Origin: Galeopsis tetrahit
Taxonomy: Eukaryota; Streptophyta; Magnoliopsida; Lamiales; Lamiaceae
Direction of reading: 5' to 3'
NCBI GenBank assembly: GCA_963675135.1
Contig: OY776119.1
Location: forward strand, 13,183,156-13,247,155
Length of the DNA: 64,000 nucleotides
Within the stretch, counting starts at the first letter, position 1, and each line of letters begins with the position of its first letter. The notes under the pieces were generated by a model, which had not been told where the DNA came from, did not search any database, and worked only from the letters and a program-made list of their open reading frames with translations. Below, piece by piece: positions 30,829 to 42,070 of this stretch. The translations under genes were made by a program, and so were the position numbers.

Positions 30829-31620
30829 ATGTCCGCATATACTCCCCCAAGACTCAAGGCTGTGAGGGATGCGCATTGCTTTGGCATCACTGAGGAAGCA
30901 TTGGAGGGAAAATTATTTATTTTGACATCTTGTTTCAATCCATCCATTTAAGCTGAATTTTTCTGTTAGTCTAAACTTGCGCAGTTATGTTCCTGGAATG
31001 GAAGTGGCTTTTTCTGAATGCTTACAAAGCTTTATATGAATAGTCTTTTGAGTCTTCACTAGGTTGCAGAAAATTTATGTTACTTGTTTGTGAGATTTAA
31101 ATCAGAATTTACAAGAGGCAGAGGTATGTCACTGTATGGTTTAGCTTGATTTCCTTTGTTATGCCACATGGAAGACAATTACTTGTAATGATAATTCGTA
31201 ATATCCATCTTGTTACTGGAAAATCTCACAATTTATTTGTTGTTATTATTGTTCACTTATTGATTATTGCTGCATGATACAGAAATCAGTTCAAGTATTG
31301 GTTTATTGATTATTGATGTTGTGTTATAGTATTCTGTTGAATGTTAAAGTTGTATACAGAAATCAGGTTTAATTGAATAATGTTGATATTATTATGGTAT
31401 ATTAGTTGTACCAGTAGAAGTTGTAATGGATTTAGTGATATTTTTCAATATGTAGTAGTATAAATAAGTGTTGCAATAAAACAAACATGAGAGATGATGG
31501 CAACCACCAAATTAAGCCCATATCAATACAGCAGGTAACTTCTACCAACATTTCCACGTTTTCTTCTCTTAATCGAACCAAGTGTTGCATCTCGACTGAT
31601 CATTTTGCCATATTGTTGAA
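30829..31620. other. No clear gene; possible exon scraps
   Basis: Bases 30845-30950 can be read on the plus strand as RLKAVRDAHCFGITEEALEG, which looks protein-like but I cannot place it. The rest resembles intron sequence upstream of the reticulon exons. Confidence 0.3.
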
Positions 31621-31632
31621 TTTATTTTAGAC

Positions 31633-32206
31633 GAGACTTTGTCTTCAGAATCTTCGTTACATAGTGACAGTGATGCAGAAGTTTCATCTGTCTTCAGGTT
31701 ATGGGCTTATCCTAGGCAGAACTTTACAACAACCTGTAATAGTTCTAGGTAAAGTCTTACATAAATTCTGAGATTGTACAAATTTGTACCAAGGTAATGG
31801 TTTGGTTTCTATTGCTCAATGTCTTGTTGATTTAAAGTATTGCTTTGTGGATTTGTAGGTGATAGCTGGTCTTTGGATTCTTTCGGTGCTGGGAACGTGG
31901 TTCAACTTCCTTACTTTGTTTTACATATGTGAGTACCTTGCTTCATCGTCAGCTAGTTAACGATGCTTTCTTACAAGGTAATATAAGTGGTTGTAATTTT
32001 CTTTAACTGATTGTGCTTCTCGTGGCTTTCACTGTACAGGCTTTGTTTTGTTGCACACGATTCCTTTTCTTTATGATAAATACAATGACCAGGTTGATGT
32101 CTTAGCTGAGAAAGCAGAGGTTGAGTTCAAGAAACAATATGATGTATTCAATGCTAAGGTTTTGAGTAAAATTCCAAAGAGTGCATTGGCTAAGAAGTTT
32201 GCTTAG
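31633..32206 (+). pseudogene. Reticulon-like (RTNLB) gene, 3' exons
   Basis: Two exons at 31859-31928 and 32040-32206, joined by a GT-AG intron, encode [40 protein letters not shown] and [18 protein letters not shown], ending in TAG at 32204. This is the C-terminal third of the plant reticulon-homology domain, an ER membrane-shaping protein. The second hydrophobic hairpin ends here. An upstream stretch at 31633-31750, with SSLHSDSDAEVSSVFRLW, may be part of the N-terminal exon (weak). The first membrane hairpin and the start codon are missing, so I call it a remnant. Both visible exons are intact, so a gene with distant or deleted 5' exons cannot be excluded. The 3' trailer is cut near 32412 by Gypsy-B. 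Confidence 0.8.
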
Positions 32207-32412
32207 ATGATGACCCCCCATGAGGCGGTATGGTGTTGCTAGATTATTCGGTATTTCTTCCTGTTTTTGTTGCTCAGTTGATTGGTAGAACCCATGTTTG
32301 GGTTCGTATGTTTATTTTAAATTGCGACTGCTATTGATTTTAGGCAGTTTTGAGTTTTTGCCTCCTGCAGTGTTTGAAATTATAGTTCTTTTTGGATGTG
32401 AAATATTGATTC

Positions 32413-34838
32413 GTGTGATGAATGGCCAAATCTCACGAACGCAGATTGTCTCCCACGAGGCACCTCAAAATATTTCCCAACGAACGGTTAACAACTTCGG
32501 TCTGACCATCCGTTTGCGGATGGTAGGCGCTACTGAACTTCAATTCTGTACTCATCATATGCCACAAACTTCTCCAAATGTGACTTAAGAATCTGGTGTC
32601 TCTATCGGACACGATGGATTGAGGGATTCCGTGCAGTCGGTAGCATTCTCTAAAATACAGCTGTGATACCTTCAAAGCATCCGTCGTTTTCCTACACGGA
32701 ATAAAATGAACCATTTTAGAAAATCTGTCAACAATAGCATATATTGAATCATTACCCCTTTGAGTACGCGGTAAGCCAAGGACAAAGTCCATGCTCAAAT
32801 CGACCCACGACCTGTCTCGGATTGGAAGTGGCCTATAAAGGCCAACATTTGTAGTTGTGCCTTTTGACATCTGGCATACGCGGCAGCGGGAGACAAGTCG
32901 CGTGGCGTCCCTCCGGATGGACGACCAATAATACGATCTGGTCGCCAACTCGATCGTGCGATCACGACCAACATGACCTGCGTTATGTAGTTCTAGTAGA
33001 ATGTGTAAGCGGAGGCTAGTGCTAGGGATGCATAATCTGTTATCGAAAAAAAGGAATCCATCAGTGATGGAGAAATGGGCGGACGAGGTGTGTGCCAATG
33101 ATTCCAAAATAGGACCAAAGTAGTCGTCCATGAGGTATGCTTCTTGCAAATTGTCGAATCCTGTAACCTCCGTACGCATTTCGACAAGCAAGGTAGTGCA
33201 ACGGCTAAGGGCATCTGCCACACGATTTGACGCGCCCGATTGATGCTTTATCACAAATGTAAACTGCTACAAAAATGTCGACCAGCCCGCGTGCCTCGCG
33301 GAAACAGCGTCCTGGCTATGTAAATGCTTCAAAGCCTCATGGTCGGTAAAGAGGATAAACTCCCCATGAAAAAGATAGTGCCTCCAATGACGGACGGCCC
33401 GGAACACCGCATAGAATTCGACATCGTACGTGTTGTATCAGGCGTGTGGGTCGTTAATTTTCCCGCTAAAGTACGCTATTGCTCGCCTCTCTTGGCTCAA
33501 CACCGCGCCAATGCCAAGTTTAGAGGCGTCACAATGGAGTTCGAATGGCAATTCGAAGTTTGGCAACACAAGTAAAGGGGCGTTGGTTAATTTGTGCTTG
33601 ATGGTCGCGAAGCCCTCCTCCGCGTCGGCCGTCCAAGCAAATGTCGCTCCACTCATGCAATCGGAAATAGGGGCCATTATCGAACTAAAACGTGGTATAA
33701 AACGCCTATAAAAGGATGCGAGGCCATGAAAACTCTGTGCCTCCGTCGATTTTCGTGATGTCGGCCAATCCTAAATAGACGAGATCTTTGCTTGGTCCAT
33801 TCCAATTCCGGCGGCGGAGACAGTATAACCCAAGAAAAGAAGTTCCTGTTGAAAAAATACACATTTATTAGTAGCCGCATAAAATTTTTCAGTCCTTAAA
33901 ATGGTTAACATTTGGTGCAGATGAACATGATGCTCGTCATGTGAGCGGTTGTAGATCAAGATATCGACGAAGTAGACCACGACACAAATGCCCAATAGTG
34001 GGCGAAGGATTTGCGTCATCACGCGCAGGAACGTGTTGGGGGCGTTTGATAAACCGAATGGCATGACCAACCATTCAAATAAGCCCTCCCTAATTTTGAA
34101 AGCCGTCTTCCATTCATCGCCCGGGCGAACGCGAATCTAGTGGTAACCTGCTTTAAGATCAAGTTTCCTAAACACGGTCGCGCCACATAGTTGGTCGAGG
34201 AGGTCATCCAGTCGAGGTATGGGAAACCTATAACGAACCCTTTTGCAAGGAGTTTTGTTACGTGCCGCCTCAGTTCTTCGTGCTCGGCAGGACTCATGCG
34301 ATAATGGGGACGATTCGGAAGTGCTGCGCCGGGCACAAGGTCTATTTGATGTTGAATATCACGCAATGGGGGTAAGCCGGTGGGTAAGTCGTCTAAAAAG
34401 ACATCTGTAAAATCATTTAAAAGCTCGTGAATTTCGGGAGATAGATGAACAGGTTGAGAAGTAGAAATATCTTGGCCAACTAAGAGAAATACAACCTGAT
34501 CAGTTTTGAGATTGTAGTTAAGTTGCTTGTAGTTGACAAGTAGCACCATGTCGCCGCGAGGAGTTTGTAACGGCACGGGGATTGATGGGATCAAGGTGAT
34601 TTTGAGATCGTTAAAGAAAAATGAGTACGTGTTCTTGCGTCCGTCATGTAGGACGTGGCGATCAAATTGCCAAGGACGGCCCAACAGGATATGGCAAGCA
34701 TCTATAGGGACTACGTCGCACCAAATCTCATCTTTGTAGGCTGCACCTATCGAAAATGATACGAGGGTGCGCGAATTAACCGTAATTGACGTGCCCTTTT
34801 GTAACCAAGCCAACTTATACGGATGGGGATGTGGCTCC
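32413..34838 (-). pseudogene. Gypsy-B pol (PR end, RT, RNase H, IN)
   Basis: Minus-strand remnant. The protease C-terminal part is at 34838-34560 (DEIWCDVVPIDACHILLGRP). RT runs 34420-33771 ([20 protein letters not shown], then frame-shifted [15 protein letters not shown] sequence, [17 protein letters not shown]). RNase H is at 33677-33300 ([18 protein letters not shown]). Integrase is at 33254-32413: zinc part HNAGHVGRDRT...CRVCQ, core MDFVLGLPRTQRG, VSDRDTRF and SAYHPQTDGQTEVVNR. The RT active site reads YFVDIL instead of YFDDIL, so one catalytic aspartate is lost. Several frameshifts lie in RT and RNase H. Integrase ends at a TGA in place of tryptophan near 32430, and similarity stops at about 32413, where reticulon trailer begins. 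The element lost its 3' end. Confidence 0.88.
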
Positions 34839-35835
34839 CACTACAAGAAAAAAGACTTATAGTCACACATCTTTTGCCACACTATAAAATAAATATGGTA
34901 AAATATATTATGTAGTCACATTAAATTTTTTAGTGTGTTAATATATATATTATAAATACACTAAATATTAAGTGTGTGGATATATACTCAATTATCACAC
35001 CTAATAATACCAATTGTCTATCGTCACACCCCTTTTGACACACTAAAAATAGATGTGTTTATAAGTACATTTTAAATATATTATATTTTAAATGTGTTAA
35101 TAAATATGCAATTTACCACACTAAAAAAATTAAGGTATGTTAATATTAACTCTAATACCACACTATTGTATTAAGAATTATAAAACTCAAAGTATATTAA
35201 TTTTTTATTTTCATTTTATATGGCTGATCAGATTTTAAAAAATATAAGAACGTATTTTATTCATGAAATTTATTTTTTACTTAGACAAAAAATTTCTTCA
35301 TAATTTTTTTTATAGAATAAATAATTTAATTGTTACTATTTTTTCATGATTTGCACTTTTTTTTTTTTTACTTGCGTTAAATTCCAATTAGCCATTTTTA
35401 ATCTAACATTTTTTATTTTTTTCATGATTTGCAAAATATTTAAAAAAACAATTTTTAATTTAATCTAAATTTTTATTTTTCAACTAAATATGGTTTAAAA
35501 TAGTATATATATTCTTGTGCTTTATTTTGTATTAAATTAGTTGTAGTAGAATGGTTAAGACGTTAACGTGCATATGAGAGGTGCAGGGGTCGAGTCTTGA
35601 TGATGACATTTGATTTTTAGATTTTTAATATTTTTTTTGTAGTATATAAATGTATTTTAGAGTGTGATAACATCTAATTTGTCTTCACATTTTGAAATGT
35701 GATGATATCTCACCAGTCTATCCTCACACGACTTTAGACCACTTATAAAATTAATGTGGTAATTGATCAAATGTGGTAATAAATATTTTATTATAACATT
35801 TTTGCATGTTTTTAAAAGCGATTTTTTTTGTAGTG
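34839..35835. mobile_element. CACTA non-autonomous element in Gypsy-B
   Basis: The ends are CACTACAAGAAAAAA and TTTTTTTTGTAGTG, with the 3-bp target repeat TCC at 34836-34838 and 35836-35838. It is 997 bp, AT-rich and has no transposase. Subterminal sequences repeat TCACACATCT/AGTGTGNTAA-like words. It splits the Gypsy-B protease gene, so it is younger than Gypsy-B. Confidence 0.9.
35545..35600 (+). other. tRNA-like A/B-box module
   Basis: TAGAATGGTTAAGACG resembles a tRNA A box, and GGGGTCGAGTCTT about 35 bases later resembles a B box. It could be a SINE head or a decayed tRNA inside the CACTA element. No cloverleaf can be drawn with confidence. Confidence 0.35.
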
Positions 35836-35838
35836 TCC

Positions 35839-37137
35839 AATGCTAGGGCAAGTTTATTTGCGGCTGTTTCCGCGATGACGTTTTTGCACGACCCTGAATC
35901 AATTATGAATTGGCAAATCTTACCGCTTACCGTGCAAGAATAGTGAAAGATCGTCGAACGTTGCGCCTCTGAATCTGCAAGGCGTGGTGTCAAGCAAGAA
36001 CGCCGTAAAATAAGGGCCTGGCCTACATCCCCTACGAGGAACTGTTCAGAGTGATCAGGGTCAGGGGCATCGTCGTAAATGGGGGGTTCGTCGTACTCCA
36101 GATCGTCCGAGAAAAGAGCTCGCTTGGGGCAATTATTGGCCCGATGCCCGAAACCTCCGCAAGAAAAGCAAGCCCCGGTTTGAGGGCGAGGAGGCAGGGC
36201 CGCGGATGCAGCCGGACGAGGAGCAGGTGCCACGGGATTAATCGCTGGGCGAGCTTCGAATTTAGGAGGTGGCTGCTGGAAGGAAGTGGCTTGTCGCGAC
36301 ATTTGCTTTTCTACGAGGAGAGCACCCTGGTGTGCCTCAGAGACGGATGCCGGTGTGAACAGATTTAAGGTATCTTGAATACCAATACGAAGCCCTCCAA
36401 TATAGCGGGCGACCAATTGATCCGTGGACTCCGAGAGACCGTTCTTCGTCATTAATTGATAGAATTCAGATACGTACTCCGCGACGGAGCGAGCACCTTG
36501 TCTGAGGTTCTGTAACTGCTGGAATTGAATTCGGGCGTGATTAAAAGGCAAGAATGCGTCCGATAACCGTTTCTTGAATTTGGGCCAAGAAGTGACTGGT
36601 GTTTTGCCTTTCCGCAGACGATCCCCCTTCAAGTTCTTCCACCAGTGTGTCGCGCGGCCCCGGAGGCGGGTTGCGACCAGCGCGACACGGCGATCCTCTA
36701 GAACTCGTTTGAATTCCATAATTTTGTCAACCGTGATTAGCCAATCGCAAAGCGGGGTATCTGTCGAATCTTCACAAAATTCGGGAATCTCCGTCTTGAA
36801 ACCCATTTCCCAGTTGCTGTCCTCCGGGCGATTGTTGGGTCTATCGTCACGTACTTGACGTTGTCGATATGCTGGATCCAACGGCGCGAACGGATTTTCC
36901 GCGGTGTGTGTCTCTTCTTCAGATGACTGGTCGTGCGAGGAGCCCTCAGCAGCGCGATCCCCGAGGCGCGAAAGTCTATTCTGAAGGGCAGTGATCAAGT
37001 CTTGGTGTTGCGTCGTAAGGGTTTCTTGACGGGCACCCATATCCGACATTTCTTTGATCATCTGCGCCATATCTTAGCGCATCTGTGACCAATGCTTGAG
37101 GATCAATGCCAGCCAAATCGTTGCGTTTTGGAGGCAT
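35839..37137 (-). pseudogene. Gypsy-B gag and protease start
   Basis: The start ATG is at 37137 (MPPKRNDLAGIDPQALV). A frameshift near 37075 moves to the long frame at 37070. Capsid domain: [63 protein letters not shown] zinc knuckle [14 protein letters not shown] follows. The aspartic protease begins with [14 protein letters not shown] (DSG). It breaks at 35838, where the CACTA element entered. The order gag-PR-RT-RH-IN is that of Ty3/Gypsy, and the integrase has no visible chromodomain because the end is lost. Confidence 0.88.
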
Positions 37138-37159
37138 GATTCCCAGAAGCGAACTTAAT

Positions 37160-37171
37160 CTCTGGATACCA
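37160..37171 (-). other. Primer binding site of Gypsy-B
   Basis: The minus strand reads TGGTATCCAGAG, close to the iMet primer complement with one extra C. It lies two bases inside the LTR. Confidence 0.65.
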
Positions 37172-37173
37172 AC

Positions 37174-37394
37174 TGACGTAGCGGAAGCTATCACAATCAG
37201 GAGACGAGAGCAAGGTAAACTGAAGGGATGTAACTTTATTATCAAAAATATTTCAACCCCTAACAATATGCCCAATAGGCCATATATATAGAGGACTACA
37301 AAGAATAAAACTAACTAACAGCAAAGAATACTAACTAACTACTGCTAACAAAAACTAACGTTATTACAACATGACGAAAACCTATTCGCCATCA
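37174..37394 (-). repeat. Gypsy-B 5' LTR (short)
   Basis: About 221 bp, in minus orientation TGATGG...TACGTCA, next to the primer site. It contains TATATATA sequence at 37283-37292. No second copy is left in the window, so the outer edge rests on the TG...CA form alone. Confidence 0.6.
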
Positions 37395-37518
37395 GTTAAC
37401 TCTCCTCCTCAAATGTAATTGATTGACACAAGTTTGTTAATGTTTCGAGCTTGAAGCATTTGGTTCAAATAATTATTTACTCCTATTAATTACTAGTATT
37501 TCTTATTCTTTTAGATAC

Positions 37519-37689
37519 TATAAAAAATGAATATGTGATCACCGTTGAATTGGTGATGAGAGAAACTTGTATTTATATACTGAGATTACATGAGATATAC
37601 AAGGAATATTTAACAAACTAATCTTATCACAAAATATATTTACAGAGATATGATGGAATAAGTCAATAACTTATTCCTCAATCCTATTA
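37519..37689 (-). repeat. Copia-C 3' LTR, TA...TA ends
   Basis: A 171-bp LTR, in minus orientation TAATAGGATTGAGG...TTTTTTATA. A G-run tract lies directly inside at 37690-37695. GATAC at 37514-37518 is the target repeat, also at 41066-41070. The start TAATAGG is seen in both LTR copies, so the lack of TG is real in this element. The pol frame ends within the LTR at 37671. Confidence 0.75.
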
Positions 37690-40600
37690 CCCCCCTTCAA
37701 GCGATGTTGTGGATGTAAGGAAACACAAAGCTTGGAACGAAGTAACTCAAAGCTCGGACGAGGAAGACTCTTGGTAAAAATGTCAGCAATCTGAAGAGTC
37801 GTGGGCACGAACTGAGTATCCAATCGTCCGGAAAAGACCAGTTCCCTTACAAAATGACAGTCGATATCGATGTGTTTTGCTCGCTTGTGAGCAACTGGAT
37901 TTTGAGAAAGAAACAGAGCACTCTTATTGTCACATAGAAGCAAGGGACGACGAGTTGGCAGGGCACCCAATTCCCGAAGTAAGTGAGTGACCCAAACGAT
38001 TTCTTGGGCCGTGTTTGCTAAGGCCCGATATTCTGATTCACAACTGGAACGGGCCACAGTAGGTTGTTTCTTAGCACTCCAAGAAATCAAATTTCCGCCT
38101 AAGTAGATAGAATAACCGTAGGTGGATCGACGTGTCTCAACACATCGAGCCCAATCGGCATCCGAGTAACCAATGATAGAGTAATCAGTGCCACGTGTGA
38201 ATGATAAGCCAAACTTGATAGTGCCAGCGACATAACGCAATATACGCTTAACAGCTAAAAAATGATCCACAGTAGGAGACTGAAGAAACTGACTCACATG
38301 GTTAACTGCATAAGATAAGTCAGGACGCGTGATAGTGAGATATTGGAGAGCCCCAACAAGAGAACGATAAAGTGTGGGGTTGTCAAAGGGTGTGCCAATG
38401 CTGACAAGGGATTCACCGGCCGCAAGAGGAGTTGAAACAGGCTTGGAATGTAAGAGATCAGCCCTAACAAGAATGTCGTGAGCATACTTGGCCTGACTCA
38501 AGAAAAGACCATTAGACGAGTGACACACTTCCAAACCCAAAAAATAACTGAGAGGGCCTAAATCTTTAACAGCAAATTCCTTGTGAACACGGGTGATGAA
38601 ACGCCTGAGGTATGTCGGATCGTTGCCTGTGATAATGATGTCATCAACATACAAGAGCAAGTACAATGTAATAGAACCACTGGAGAAATAAAATAGAGAG
38701 GTGTCAGCTCTGCTGCACTGAAATCCCAAGCTAACAAGAAATGTGCTGAAACGAACAAACCAAGCACGGGGAGCTTGTCGAAGACCGTAAAGGGCTTTTT
38801 TGAGCTTGTAGACATGATCCGGAAAACGAGGATCCACGAAACCAGGTGGTTGAGCCATAAACACGGGTTTAGTCAAAATACCATGCAGAAAGGCATTGTT
38901 AACATCCAACTGATGTAATGGCCAACAGTTCTGGACGGCAAGAGATAAAATGATACGAACCGTAGCAGCTTTGACAACCGGACTGAAAGTGTGTGAGAAA
39001 TCAGATCCAGGAATTTGAGAGAAACCCTGTGCAACGAGGCGAGCTTTATATCTATCAATAGAACCATCACTGAGAAACTTTGTACGAAATACCCATTTTG
39101 AGCCAACAATATTCGTATTTGAGGGACGAGGTACCAAATCCCAGGTATCATTTGCATAGAGGGCATCAAGCTCCGTACGCATAGCGGCCAGCCAATGTGG
39201 ATGTTTAATCGCAGATTTAAATCCCCTGGGCTCATCAGTAACAGATAATGCGGACAATAATTTGGTAGTAGCAATATCAGCGAAGTAACGAGGTTTAAAA
39301 GTACCAGATTTGGCCCGTGTGGTCATTGGATGAAGAGAGACAGAGGGGCGTGGGCCAGGTTGTTGTTGGGCAGGCGGCTGGACCAAATGTTGAGCATGGA
39401 CTGGAGAAACAGGCGGTTGGGCCAGAGGTGGAGTGGGCTCTTGTGGGACATCTTGGGCCTGGATAGGAGGTGGCCCAACAACCTGTTCTTTAATATGGGG
39501 AATTAATGCAGGTGGGCCTGGGCAAAGAGTGCATGGCCCAGTGGAGGAGGTGGGCTTGGACGACAAAGCTGGACCAGAGGAAGGCAGTGCTGCTGCAATT
39601 GGGCCAGGCTCAAGAAATGAGCTGAATTCCAGAGTGCTGGAATTAATAGAAGCAGGTTTATCTGAAAAAGGAAACGATGATTCATCAAATTGCGCATGAC
39701 GGGTAATATAAAATCGAGAAGCGACAAGATCGTAACACCGAAACCCTTTGTGAGATGAGCTGTAACCCAAAAAAATACACGGAATACTACGAGGAGTAAG
39801 TTTATGTGGAGCATAATTTCTGAGATACGGAAATACCCGACAACCAAAAGTCTTGAAATTTGCATAAGACGGTGGTTGATGAAATAACAATTCAAAAGGA
39901 GACATATCATCCAAGACAGACGAAGGCAAACGATTTATGATATAAACAGCCGAAGCAAAAGCATCAACCCAAAATTTTGCTGGAACACTGGCAAGAAACA
40001 TAAGTGACAAACCCGTCTCAGTAATATGTCTATGTTTACGCTCAGCACGCCCATTTTGCTGAGGAGTGTAAGGACACGACAAACGATGATGAATACCCTT
40101 AGTAGTAAAAAAATTATGCACACGAGTGTTTACAAATTCAGTGCCACCATCACTTTGAAACACCTTAATATTACTGTTGAACTGATTTAAAACAAAAGCA
40201 TGAAACCGAACTAGGACATCAAAGAATTCAGACTTTGCATGCATAGGGTAGAGCCACGTAAATCGAGAGAAATCATCAATAAATACGACATAGTAACGAT
40301 AACCATCATTAGAACAAATTGGAGCAGGTCCCCACAAATCACAGTGAATTAATTCCAAAACACAAAAGGCACGTTTATCATTTAACCGAAAAGGAAGATG
40401 TTTACTTTTGGCTAACTGACAAGGTGTACATAAAGTTGGTTTAGGCAAAATAGACGTAACAAATAAATGTCCAAGTTTCTTTAAAGAATTAATAACGGAA
40501 ATTGAGACGTGGCCTAATCTATTATGCCAAATTTCAAAAGATGCCTTCAACGAAGCCGAATGCAAAGCAGCAACTAAAGCCTGGTTTTCATGTTCCAAAA

Positions 40601-41057
40601 CGTAGAGACCCTGACTACGTCTGCCTCGGGCCAGTGGCTCCTTGGTTAGCCGATTCTGAATCACAAACGACTAATCAATAAATAGCACATCAACAGGAAA
40701 ATCTGAGGTCAATTTGCTGATTGAGAGTAAATTCTTTGTTATATGAGGCACAACTAAAACATCCAATAACCGAACATTATCATTAAGACGATAAGAGCCA
40801 ACATGAGTAATAGGGATACATGTACCGTTTGCAATAACAACACTATCGTTACCATTGTAAGGAGCAAGGGCATCCATATCTGAGGCACTAGGAGTCATGT
40901 GAGCAGAAGCGCCCGTGTCGAGAAACCAATCTGAGGTTGTTGTAGGCGAAACAGAACACTGAGATTGGAAGGCCTGGGCCAAATTTACCGATTGCTTGGT
41001 GGATCGAGCATACCGATCGGAGCAACGGGCGGAATAAGTCAATGACTTATTCCTCAA
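37671..41057 (-). pseudogene. Copia-C pol, one stop codon
   Basis: Two minus-strand frames, 41057-40671 and 40664-37671, lie in line and are separated by a TAG near 40673. Protease: WFLDTGASAHMT. Integrase: HNRLGHVSIS...CTPCQLAK, then [29 protein letters not shown] and CPYTPQQNGRAERKHR. RT: GLRQAPRAWF and YVDDIIITGND. RNase H: GYSDADWARC, SCESEYRALA, CDNKSALFL and HIDIDCHFV. All catalytic residues are visible. Gag is missing: the frame begins just inside a 35-bp LTR remnant. Without gag and the 5' LTR the copy cannot move by itself, but the stop is the only coding lesion seen. Confidence 0.9.
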
Positions 41058-41065
41058 TCCTATTA
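41031..41065 (-). repeat. Copia-C 5' LTR remnant
   Basis: 35 bases match the outer end of the 3' LTR (37655-37689) with one change, and are followed by the GATAC target repeat. An internal deletion joined them directly to the protease region. Confidence 0.8.
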
Positions 41066-41336
41066 GATACCAGTATATTTTGAGTAGTTTTGGAAATATT
41101 TATACTATGTATTCCAAGCAGTGTTGAGCACTTATCTTTTAGAAGTGCAAAGCGGAATGTGACAGAAGTCCAGTGATCCTTATTTTTTTGTGACAGAAGT
41201 ACAACTGAATATTAGCGTACGCTCATTTCCTAGAACCAAAGTTTTCATTAGCGTTCCGTGCTTTATAGTTAATTAACCAATTTCAACAGTCACACACTAT
41301 ACGGCCATATTAAGATTCAGTTTTATTTTAAACAAA

Positions 41337-41695
41337 ATCATGGTCGGTCTACCTTCAATGGAGAACCGAGAAATGATCTTGAGAACCCTTTTGTCGAAAG
41401 AAAAAGTGGAAGATCTAGATTTCAAAGAACTTGCAACAATGACAGAAGGATATAGTGGGAGTCATCTCGAGGTCTGAATCCCTTTCTTTAAATTTAGGTT
41501 CGATTTTTTCTATGTTTCAATCATCCGGCACTGACTTGCCATAGTTGGAAACAGAATCTGTGTGTAACAGCAGTTTACCTCCCTGTAAGAGAACTCTTAC
41601 AACAATAGTATGCTAACAATCTGATATGGAACGAGCTGTGTGGAGAAGGAGAAGGAGGTTCCAGAAAGAAACAACAGCTATCTTACTTCCTTTAG
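41337..41695 (+). pseudogene. AAA+ ATPase gene remnant (ATAD1/MSP1-like)
   Basis: Three plus-strand pieces. 41337-41471: MVGLPSMENREMILRTLLSK and DFKELATMTEGYSGSHLE, followed by a GT donor. 41555-41605: NLCVTAVYLPVRELLQQ after an AG acceptor. 41622-41695: WNELCGEGEGGSRKKQQLSY-FL and TAG. These are the C-terminal lid and tail of the plant AAA-type ATPases that end in GGSRKKQQLSYFL. The Walker motifs and the middle of the lid region are missing, and a stop follows QQ. It is a decayed genomic copy, with intron trace, not a processed one. Confidence 0.8.
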
Positions 41696-41808
41696 AGAGT
41701 GCAAATGCGGGCAGATGCCATTGAAAGCACGTTCACGTCATCAAATTCGTTATATGTTGGTAGTTCGCAATAGAGTGTATGCTGTGCTTGCATTATGATT
41801 GGATGATA

Positions 41809-42070
41809 CACTACAAAAAAACTGCAAAATACCGACGAAATTTTTTCATTCCGTCGGAATTATCGACGGATTGACAAAGTCAACCGATTTACCGACGGAA
41901 TTTGATTTCCGTCAATAATTACCGACAGATATTCCGTCGGCAATCACAAAAAAAAAATATGTATGATTACCGACGGAATTACCGACAAAAATTTCCGTCT
42001 CTAACCACAAAAATTTTAAAAAGAATTAAAAAATTTGTGATTACCGACGAAAATTTTCGTCTGCTAATCA
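41809..42070 (+). mobile_element. CACTA terminal and subterminal repeats
   Basis: Starts CACTACAAAAAAACTGC, then at least eight direct or inverted copies of ACCGACGGAAT between 41831 and 42060. This is typical of a CACTA end where the transposase binds. A matching right end with the same repeats was not found, so the element is probably truncated. Confidence 0.75.

Larger units (their letters stand above)
37519..41065 (-). mobile_element. Copia-C, internally deleted element
   Basis: Bounded by GATAC at both sides, which proves a single insertion. The deletion of gag and most of the 5' LTR happened after insertion or in a defective template. Confidence 0.8.

Noticed and set aside
35545..35600. 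A tRNA gene.
   Set aside because: No acceptor or anticodon stem can be formed; only box-like words are present.
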